Source of the DNA: Chitinophagaceae bacterium
Lineage (GTDB): Bacteria; Bacteroidota; Bacteroidia; Chitinophagales; Chitinophagaceae
Assembly: GCA_947483345.1 (NCBI GenBank)
Contig: CANKNL010000216.1
Coordinates: forward strand, 1-5,327
Direction of reading: 5' to 3'
Length of the DNA stretch: 5,327 bases
Shown here: positions 1 through 5,327 of the stretch, piece by piece
How the letters are laid out: the number at the start of each line of letters is the position of its first letter
Numbering within the stretch: position 1 is the first letter of the stretch
Program-made: the position numbers and the translations under genes
The notes under the pieces: model-generated
What the model saw: the letters and a program-made list of their open reading frames with translations, nothing else
Database searches by the model: none
Told to the model about the DNA's origin: nothing

Positions 1-2223
1 AAATTTCTGGAACAGCGTTTTGAATACCTTAATGACAGCGCAACCATACAAAAGCTGGTTCAATTTCAAAGTGATGATCAAATCAATCTCACATTTTCCA
101 TCCCGCAAATTCATTGTTCATCCTGTATCTATTTGCTCGAAAATCTGCATAGAATTGAGCCGGGTGTAAAAAAATCACAGGTTAATTTTCAAAAAAAGGA
201 AGTCTTTATCATCTTTAACCCACAGGAAACCACCTTACGTAAAGTGGTGGAGTTATTGGCTTTTATTGGTTATGAACCCTATATCAGTTTAAAGGATGTG
301 CATGTAAAAAAAGAACCGGCATTTAACCGCCGGCAAATCTATAAAATTGGCGTGGCTGGATTTTGCTTTTCTAATATTATGATGTTAAGTTTTCCGGAAT
401 ATTTTTCATCTGGAAATATTGAAGAGGCCGGCCTAAAGGAAACATTCAACTGGATCAATCTGGCCTTATCTATACCGGTTTTATTTTTTAGTGCTTCCGA
501 TATTTTTATTGCTGCCTGGAAAGGATTGCGGCAAAAATATCTGAATATTGATGCGCCGATCGCTTTGGCCATTGTGGTCACTTTTGTAAGAAGTTATTAT
601 GAGATCATCAGCGGGCACGGCGTTGGTTATCTGGATTCGGGCTGCGGCATCGTTTTTTTTATGTTGATCGGGCGGTGGTTTCAAAATAAAACCTATGATT
701 CTTTTTCATTTGACAGGGATTACCGGTCCTATTTTCCACTGGGGGTAACCATACTTGAAGATGGTTTTGAGAAAAATATTCCGGTTACCCAATTACAAAA
801 GACAAACCGCATCATCATCCGCAATGAAGAAATGATTCCGGCAGATGCTGTTTTAATGAGCGGTACTGCTAATATAGATTACAGTTTTGTGAGTGGCGAA
901 AATGCGGCCGTTGAAAAACAGAAAGGGGCGTTGATTTATGCCGGAGGCAAACAGATCGGCAGTGCTATTGAGCTTGAGGTCATTAAAGAAGTTTCGCAAA
1001 GTTATATAACGCAGTTATGGAATAATGACATTTTTAGCCATTCTAAAAATGAAGAAAAATCATTTATTCATCCCTGGAGCAGATATTTTACAATGGTTTT
1101 ATTTACGGTTGCATTGGCCACTTTAATTTTTTGGACAATTGTGGATAGTACCCGGATATTACCAGCTGTAACCGCTGTTTTAATTGTAGCCTGTCCCTGT
1201 TCGTTATTACTGTCAGCTACATTTACCTATGGTAATATGTTGCGCATTTTTGGCCGTAATAAACTGTATCTTAAAAATGCCGGTGTTATTGAATCGCTGG
1301 CAAAAATAAATACAGTTGTATTTGACAAGACCGGTACCATCACCCAAAGCCAGGCTTCTTCTGTTAAGTATGATGGATTACCCCTCTCTGATTGGGAACT
1401 GGCAATTGTAAAAACGGTTAGCAGCCAGTCCTCACATCCATTAAGTAAGGTCATTGCGGCTTCCATTGTTTCGATGCCGGGGAAATCACTGTCGGTTAAC
1501 CGGTTCAAAGAATACACGGGCCGGGGTTTAGAAGCGGTGATCGAGGACATACCGGTAAGAATGGGGTCGGCCCATTTTATACAGGCCGACAACCTTTTTG
1601 TAGCACATGATACAGGTACATCAGTGCATGTGGAACTTAATAATATTCATGTGGGTAAGTTCAGTGTACAAAATCAATATAAGCAGGATATTGGTGAAAT
1701 GGTACATGCCATAAAGCGGCATGGACATAACTTATTTGTGCTATCGGGTGATAATGATTCGGAAAGGGCCAATCTTAAAAAAATATTCGGGCCCAATATC
1801 GAACTACACTTTAATCAATCGCCTCAGCAAAAATTGGATTTTATTAAAACCCTGCAGCATGCCGGCCATCAAGTGCTAATGCTGGGGGATGGATTAAATG
1901 ATGCAGGTGCATTGATGCAAAGCCAGGTGGGGATTGCGGTTTCTGAAAATTCAGCTCAGTTTTCGCCAGCCAGTGATGCCATACTGGATGGGAGCAAAGT
2001 ATCATACCTGGATAAGTTTATCAGTTATGCCAGGGCCGGCAAACGTATCGTTATGGCCAGCTTTATACTGTCGATTTTATATAATATAGTAGGTTTGTCA
2101 TTTGCTGTTCAAGGTATTCTTTCGCCCTTGGTTGCAGCTATACTGATGCCGGTGAGCAGTATCAGCATCGTGTTATTTGTAAGTTTATATTCATCATATG
2201 TTGCACATCAGAAAGGAATTTAA
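1..2223 (+). CDS. ccoI: CcoI/FixI-type copper-translocating P1B-type ATPase, 5' end outside the window
   Basis: An inner-membrane ATPase that exports Cu(I) for assembly of the CuB site of cbb3 oxidase. The frame is open from base 1 to TAA at 2221-2223, giving 740 visible residues. In that numbering there is an HMA-like metal-binding domain at about 31-100 with CSSC at 39-42. Membrane segments lie at about 114-134, 151-171, 181-202, 208-228, 362-381, 387-412, 685-707 and 711-733, the eight-helix P1B plan. Seen motifs are SGE in the actuator domain (298-300), CPC in helix 6 (398-400), DKTGT with the phosphorylated Asp at 442, HP at 479-480, GDGLNDAGA at 629-637, and MPVSSIS in the last helix. 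The first in-frame start in the window, TTG at 133, would remove the CxxC, so the real start is upstream. An N-terminal Cys-rich region, usual in Bacteroidota homologues, is probably missing from view. SGE in place of TGE and CPCS in place of CPCA are mild variants. Position next to ccoS and ccoNO favours CcoI over a general CopA. Confidence 0.93.
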   Translation, partial: KFLEQRFEYLNDSATIQKLVQFQSDDQINLTFSIPQIHCSSCIYLLENLHRIEPGVKKSQVNFQKKEVFIIFNPQETTLRKVVELLAFIGYEPYISLKDVHVKKEPAFNRRQIYKIGVAGFCFSNIMMLSFPEYFSSGNIEEAGLKETFNWINLALSIPVLFFSASDIFIAAWKGLRQKYLNIDAPIALAIVVTFVRSYYEIISGHGVGYLDSGCGIVFFMLIGRWFQNKTYDSFSFDRDYRSYFPLGVTILEDGFEKNIPVTQLQKTNRIIIRNEEMIPADAVLMSGTANIDYSFVSGENAAVEKQKGALIYAGGKQIGSAIELEVIKEVSQSYITQLWNNDIFSHSKNEEKSFIHPWSRYFTMVLFTVALATLIFWTIVDSTRILPAVTAVLIVACPCSLLLSATFTYGNMLRIFGRNKLYLKNAGVIESLAKINTVVFDKTGTITQSQASSVKYDGLPLSDWELAIVKTVSSQSSHPLSKVIAASIVSMPGKSLSVNRFKEYTGRGLEAVIEDIPVRMGSAHFIQADNLFVAHDTGTSVHVELNNIHVGKFSVQNQYKQDIGEMVHAIKRHGHNLFVLSGDNDSERANLKKIFGPNIELHFNQSPQQKLDFIKTLQHAGHQVLMLGDGLNDAGALMQSQVGIAVSENSAQFSPASDAILDGSKVSYLDKFISYARAGKRIVMASFILSILYNIVGLSFAVQGILSPLVAAILMPVSSISIVLFVSLYSSYVAHQKGI

Positions 2224-2230
2224 TTACAAA

Positions 2231-2244
2231 CTGATTAAAATCAT
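2231..2244. promoter_or_regulatory. Upstream FNR/CRP-family box (distal of two)
   Basis: The sequence CTGATTAAAATCAT contains TGAT-N4-ATCA, a perfect inverted repeat. It fits the FNR consensus TTGAT-N4-ATCAA at four of five positions in each half. It lies eight bases after the ccoI stop, in the only sizeable intergenic gap. Its centre (2237.5) is 22 bases, about two helical turns, upstream of the centre of the second box, so two dimers could bind the same face of the DNA. The match is seen in the sequence; binding by an FNR-like regulator is inferred. A short AT-rich palindrome can also arise by chance. Confidence 0.5.
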
Positions 2245-2252
2245 ATTTTTAC

Positions 2253-2266
2253 TTGATAGTCATCAC
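2253..2266. promoter_or_regulatory. FNR/CRP-family box (proximal of two)
   Basis: The sequence TTGATAGTCATCAC matches the FNR consensus TTGAT-N4-ATCAA at nine of ten positions, differing only at the last base. If the -7 element at 2289-2296 is used, transcription would start near 2300. The box would then be centred about 41 bases upstream, the usual class II activator position for FNR-type proteins. No clear -33 TTG is seen at the expected distance from that -7 element, which fits an activator-dependent promoter. It probably drives ccoS-ccoNO-ccoQ-ccoP in response to low oxygen. The regulator is not in the window. Confidence 0.58.
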
Positions 2267-2288
2267 CCTCAAAAATTATAGTAAAATC

Positions 2289-2296
2289 TATTTTTA
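2289..2296 (+). promoter_or_regulatory. Possible Bacteroidota -7 promoter element
   Basis: TATTTTTA resembles the Bacteroidota -7 consensus TAnnTTTG at all specified bases except the final G. It lies 22 bases before the ccoS start and downstream of both FNR-like boxes at a suitable distance. An identical octamer occurs at 2244-2251 between the boxes, and the region is AT-rich, so the match alone is weak. Spacing from the proximal box is the main support. Confidence 0.33.
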
Positions 2297-2318
2297 ACCA
2301 TAATTCAAAAAAGTGCAT

Positions 2319-2492
2319 ATGAGTGCGTTGTTCGTATTAATAGGGATTAGTATACTGGTTGCTGGGGCTTTTCTAATTGCTTTTTTATGGAGTGTTAGAA
2401 ATGGCCAGTTTGATGATGATTATACGCCTTCTATTCGTATGTTATTTGATGACCCCCAAAAACCAAAGACTAAATCACCATCTTCTAAATAA
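2319..2492 (+). CDS. ccoS: CcoS, small cbb3 oxidase maturation protein
   Basis: Encodes a 57-residue single-span membrane protein. The family is required for active cbb3 oxidase; in Rhodobacter, loss of CcoS gives an oxidase lacking its haem b and Cu cofactors. The N-terminal helix covers about residues 3-24 and is followed by the family signature, FLWSVRNGQFDD at 22-33. The following segment contains a conserved-looking MLFDD at 41-45, and the short tail is rich in Lys, Ser and Pro. The start is ATG at 2319 and the stop TAA at 2490-2492. The leader is A-rich with no Shine-Dalgarno sequence. The gene lies 95 bases after ccoI and 24 before ccoNO, where ccoS is commonly found. It is short enough for length-limited gene finders to miss. 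Confidence 0.93.
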   Translation: MSALFVLIGISILVAGAFLIAFLWSVRNGQFDDDYTPSIRMLFDDPQKPKTKSPSSK

Positions 2493-2516
2493 CAATAACC
2501 CAAACTTAATAAACAC

Positions 2517-4652
2517 ATGCAGGTAGAAAAATTTTACTATGACAATCGTATTGTAAAGAATTTTGCATACGCCACTATTCTGTGGGGTGCAGTTGGTATG
2601 CTGGCCGGCTTATGGGTAGCATTACAACTGGTATTTCCCCAAATGAATATTACACAGTATGGTTCCTTTGGCCGTTTACGTCCGCTTCATACCAATGCCG
2701 TTATTTTTGCCTTTGTTGGTAATGGTATGTTTATGGGTATTTACTATTCATTGCAACGTTTATGTAAAACCCGGATGTTCAGTGATAAACTCAGTAGTAT
2801 TCATTTTTGGGGATGGCAATTAATTATTGTTGCGGCCGCCATTACTCTGCCTTTGGGATTAACACAAGGAGCAGAATATGCCGAACTGATATGGCCCATC
2901 GATCTGGCCATCACGGTTATCTGGGTTGTTTTTGGCTGGAATATGTTTGGTACCATCATTAAAAGAAGGGAAAAACATTTGTATGTGGCCATCTGGTTTT
3001 ACATTGCCACTTTTGTTACCGTGGCTGTTTTACATATTGTACGTTCTGGTCAGTTACCTTATTCCTGGCTGCATAGTTACAGTTGGTATTCTGGCGTACA
3101 GGATGCATTGGTACAATGGTGGTATGGTCATAATGCTGTAGCCTTCTTTTTAACAACGCCTTATTTGGGGTTAATGTATTATTTTATGCCAAAGGCGGCT
3201 AATCGGCCGGTTTATTCTTATCGACTTTCTGTCATTCATTTTTGGTCATTGATATTTTTATATATCTGGGCCGGGCCTCACCATTTGTTATACACGGCCC
3301 TGCCAAACTGGGCTCAATCTCTGGGGATTGTTTTTTCGGTGATGTTGATTTTCCCAAGTTGGGGCGGTATGATCAATGGTCTGCTTACTTTACGTGGTGC
3401 CTGGGACAGGGTTAGAGATGATGTGATCTTAAAATTTATGGTGGTAGCAGTTACGGCTTATGGTATGGCTACTTTTGAAGGGCCTATGCTTTCTTTAAAG
3501 AGTGTTAGTGCGGTTTCGCATTATACCGATTGGGTTGTTGCTCATGTGCACGTAGGTGCATTGGGTTGGAACGGCATGTTAACTTTTGGTGTTTTATATT
3601 GGATAATCCCACGCATTTTTAAAACTGAATTGTATTCAAAAAAATTAGCCAGCAATCATTTTTGGTTGGCCACACTGGGTATTTTGTTTTATGCTATACC
3701 CATGTATTGGGCAGGTATTCAGCAAAGTTTGATGTGGAAACAATTTACAGAAGCCGGCCAGTTAAAATATACATTTTTAGAAACGGTAACTTATATGAAA
3801 CCGTTTTATGCCATGCGTTCAATTGGTGGTTTATTATATTTAACGGGAATTTTAATTTTGTTTTATAATATTTATAAAACTGTTAAGCAAGGCAAACTGC
3901 TGGCCAATGAAGAAGCTGAAGCAGCACCTTTGGCTAAAGAATATGTAAAGCATACCGGCGAACATTGGCATCGGGTTATTGAAAGAAAGCCCATTCATTT
4001 TTTAATACTGAGTTTGGTGGTGATCTTGATAGGCGGCATTATTGAATTGGTGCCAACCTTTATGATAAAATCAAATGTGCCAACCATCAGTAGCGTTAAG
4101 CCCTATACTCCGCTTGAGTTACAGGGACGAGATATATATGTACGTGAAGGTTGTTATGTATGTCACTCACAAATGATTCGTCCTTTCCGCAGTGAAACAG
4201 AACGCTATGGTGAATATTCCAAAGCCGGAGAGTTTGTATATGACAAACCATTTCAGTGGGGAAGTAAACGTACAGGTCCGGATCTGGCCAGGGAAGGTAC
4301 AGGTAACCTTAAAAAAACTGATGGCTGGCATTTCCGCCATTTCAGAGAACCGTCATCTATGAGTGAGGGTTCCATTATGCCTGCTTATCCGTTCTTGCTT
4401 ACACAAAATTTGGATACGGCATCAACGGCGGCAAAAATCAATGCCATGCGTTCATTAGGTGTGCCATACGACAAGGGATACGAATGGCAGGCTAATAACG
4501 ATTTGATGTCGCAGGCAAACGGCATTCGGATTAACTTAAAGATTGAAGGTATTGAGGTACCGGCAAATAAAGAGGTGATAGCATTGATAAGTTATATTCA
4601 GCGCCTGGGTAAAGATATCAGTAATAACCCAACAGCCACTTTTAATAAATAG
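2517..4652 (+). CDS. ccoNO: Fused cbb3-type cytochrome c oxidase subunits I and II (CcoN-CcoO)
   Basis: This 711-residue protein joins the catalytic subunit and the mono-haem cytochrome c subunit of the oxygen-reducing, proton-pumping cbb3 terminal oxidase. The CcoN part (about 1-455) has some 12 membrane helices. Its ligands sit two residues before their Pseudomonas stutzeri counterparts: H58 and H345 for low-spin haem b, H343 for haem b3, and H205, H255 and H256 for CuB. Y249 is placed to form the His-Tyr crosslink with H205, and E321 matches the conserved Glu of the FEGPM motif. A charged linker (about 455-490) leads to the CcoO anchor helix (494-516). A periplasmic haem c domain follows, with CYVCH at 546-550 and likely axial Met621 in SIMPAYPF. 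The reading frame is continuous, with no stop between the parts, so this is a true fusion, as known in Bacteroidota. ATG 2517 gives the expected N-terminus (MQVEKFYYDN). The 24-base gap before it shows no promoter or Shine-Dalgarno sequence. Confidence 0.97.
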   Translation: MQVEKFYYDNRIVKNFAYATILWGAVGMLAGLWVALQLVFPQMNITQYGSFGRLRPLHTNAVIFAFVGNGMFMGIYYSLQRLCKTRMFSDKLSSIHFWGWQLIIVAAAITLPLGLTQGAEYAELIWPIDLAITVIWVVFGWNMFGTIIKRREKHLYVAIWFYIATFVTVAVLHIVRSGQLPYSWLHSYSWYSGVQDALVQWWYGHNAVAFFLTTPYLGLMYYFMPKAANRPVYSYRLSVIHFWSLIFLYIWAGPHHLLYTALPNWAQSLGIVFSVMLIFPSWGGMINGLLTLRGAWDRVRDDVILKFMVVAVTAYGMATFEGPMLSLKSVSAVSHYTDWVVAHVHVGALGWNGMLTFGVLYWIIPRIFKTELYSKKLASNHFWLATLGILFYAIPMYWAGIQQSLMWKQFTEAGQLKYTFLETVTYMKPFYAMRSIGGLLYLTGILILFYNIYKTVKQGKLLANEEAEAAPLAKEYVKHTGEHWHRVIERKPIHFLILSLVVILIGGIIELVPTFMIKSNVPTISSVKPYTPLELQGRDIYVREGCYVCHSQMIRPFRSETERYGEYSKAGEFVYDKPFQWGSKRTGPDLAREGTGNLKKTDGWHFRHFREPSSMSEGSIMPAYPFLLTQNLDTASTAAKINAMRSLGVPYDKGYEWQANNDLMSQANGIRINLKIEGIEVPANKEVIALISYIQRLGKDISNNPTATFNK

Positions 4653-4655
4653 ATC

Positions 4656-4847
4656 ATGTTTAAATTCATAAAGCAATACGCCGAAACAATAGAACATGTT
4701 GGTATTTATCCAATGATTTCACTGTTTATCTTCTTTATTTTTTTTATAGTACTACTGGTTTTGGTAAAAAAAATGAAGAAAGAGCGGGTGGAAGAATTGT
4801 CGAATTTACCATTTGAAAAAGAAGAATTAACTAACTCAACCTTATAA
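4656..4847 (+). CDS. ccoQ: CcoQ-like small subunit of cbb3 oxidase
   Basis: Encodes 63 residues with a short N-terminal amphipathic stretch, one strongly hydrophobic, Phe-rich helix at about 17-37, and a highly charged tail (KKMKKERVEE at 38-47) that should face the cytoplasm by the positive-inside rule. CcoQ proteins are non-catalytic subunits that help assemble or stabilise the oxidase. The sequence has no metal or haem ligands. It starts three bases after the ccoNO stop and ends 11 bases before the next gene, so translation is probably coupled. The assignment rests on size, topology and position between ccoNO and ccoP; CcoQ sequences diverge strongly, so sequence alone is weaker evidence. 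Confidence 0.82.
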   Translation: MFKFIKQYAETIEHVGIYPMISLFIFFIFFIVLLVLVKKMKKERVEELSNLPFEKEELTNSTL

Positions 4848-4858
4848 ATATTTATAGC

Positions 4859-5327
4859 ATGCGATTCTTTAAATCTATAAAAAATAAAACAGCAGTAACA
4901 TTGCTTTCCATTTTTGCAGCCTCAACGCTCGCTGCTCAAACGACTACACCTGTAACTGCTCAGCCGGCGGTTTCGGGCTATAACCAACTGGCCATACTGT
5001 TAATCATATTGATTTTTGTACTGGCTTTTGTCATATGGGGCATGGGGCAGGTATTAACTGCATTAGGCAGGCAATTAGTAGACAAAAGTAAATCTGCTTC
5101 AAAAATTTCAAATATTGTTTTACTGGTAGGCTTTACATTGCTTTCGCAGGTTACGTTTGCGCAGAATACGACCACAGCGGTGGTAGAGCAACTGCCAAAC
5201 TACGGCGGACTTACGGCTAATGCCTATTACCTGTTCCTCACTGTATTTGCATTGGAACTGGTTGTCATTTTCTTTTTAGCTTTTTCTATTCGCAGAATGT
5301 ATTTAGAGTTAATGCCAGCAAAAATCA
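4859..5327 (+). CDS. ccoP: Probable CcoP (cbb3 oxidase subunit III), N-terminal part only
   Basis: An open frame from ATG 4859 runs off the window end after 156 codons. CcoP is the cytochrome c subunit that passes electrons to CcoO; here the haem-binding CxxCH motifs would lie beyond the window, so the call rests on position and N-terminal features. Residues 1-26 look like a signal peptide (basic start, hydrophobic core, possible cleavage in TLAAQ), or else a first membrane anchor. Helices follow at about 42-66, 84-101 and 121-144. The second ends in another signal-like motif (VTFAQ) and is followed by a Thr-rich linker like the one after the first, suggesting an internal duplication. The NYGG at 114-117 and the following helix with LEL resemble the region before the FixP-type N-terminal domain of Bacteroidota CcoP. 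The N-terminus is longer than in proteobacterial CcoP. No Shine-Dalgarno sequence precedes it. Confidence 0.8.
   Translation, partial: MRFFKSIKNKTAVTLLSIFAASTLAAQTTTPVTAQPAVSGYNQLAILLIILIFVLAFVIWGMGQVLTALGRQLVDKSKSASKISNIVLLVGFTLLSQVTFAQNTTTAVVEQLPNYGGLTANAYYLFLTVFALELVVIFFLAFSIRRMYLELMPAKI

Noticed and set aside
339..684. Overlapping minus-strand frames of 80 and 67 codons
   Set aside because: Both are antisense to the ATPase membrane helices, and their residues are explained by the codon use of the real gene.
1227..1592. 121-codon open frame on the minus strand
   Set aside because: It lies entirely inside the ATPase catalytic domain on the opposite strand and has no recognisable motif, so it is a shadow of the real gene.
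133..2223. TTG at 133 as the start of the ATPase gene
   Set aside because: The frame is open back to base 1, and the upstream codons encode the CSSC metal-binding motif of the same domain, so the real start is outside the window.
2231..2250. Rho-independent terminator after ccoI (TGAT/ATCA hairpin followed by a T-run)
   Set aside because: The possible stem is only four AT-rich base pairs, too weak for a convincing terminator. The same bases fit an FNR-like operator better.
2926..3141. 71-codon plus-strand frame inside ccoNO
   Set aside because: It is an out-of-frame reading of a membrane-helix region of CcoN; its hydrophobic character comes from the T-rich codons of the real frame.
3662..3868. 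68-codon plus-strand frame inside ccoNO
   Set aside because: It is out of frame with a well-conserved part of CcoN and resembles no known family.
4978..5175. 65-codon minus-strand frame opposite the CcoP start
   Set aside because: It is antisense to the CcoP N-terminal helices and shows no domain; the plus-strand frame fits the operon.
1..5327. Mobile element, CRISPR array, tRNA or rRNA, or a novel defence system
   Set aside because: I saw no terminal inverted repeats, spaced direct repeats, RNA gene cores or recombinase motifs. The window is almost fully occupied by recognisable cbb3 oxidase genes.

Overview
The window carries most of a cco (cytochrome cbb3 oxidase) cluster, with every gene on the + strand. 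It probably comes from a member of the Bacteroidota, plausibly Chitinophagaceae-like. The clues are the gene order ccoI-ccoS-ccoNO-ccoQ-ccoP, the single-chain CcoN-CcoO fusion, protein sequences matching the Bacteroidota forms of these families, AT-rich DNA, and no Shine-Dalgarno sequence before any start. Family placement is from recalled features, not a search.

Layout: 1-2223 is a CcoI/FixI-type copper-exporting P-type ATPase whose true start lies upstream of the window. The 95-base gap 2224-2318 looks like a control region. It holds two FNR/CRP-type palindromes (TGAT-N4-ATCA and TTGAT-N4-ATCAC) whose centres are 22 bases apart, followed by a possible Bacteroidota -7 element. ccoS (2319-2492, 57 aa) follows; it is small and easily missed. 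Then come the 711-aa CcoN-CcoO fusion (2517-4652), the 63-aa CcoQ-like protein (4656-4847) and the first 156 codons of a probable CcoP (4859-5327), cut off by the window end before any haem c motif.

How they work together: the CcoNO fusion holds the haem b/haem b3-CuB oxygen-reducing centre and a membrane-anchored mono-haem cytochrome c. CcoP should bring further haem c to feed electrons in, and CcoQ is a small accessory subunit. CcoI and CcoS are maturation factors: CcoI moves copper across the inner membrane for CuB, and CcoS is needed for active-site cofactor insertion. Gaps of 24, 3 and 11 bases from ccoS to ccoP suggest one transcript, and the tandem boxes suggest oxygen-responsive control.

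I see no sign of a new defence, mobile or RNA system. The points worth a second look are the paired FNR-like boxes and the repeated signal-peptide-like layout at the CcoP N-terminus.
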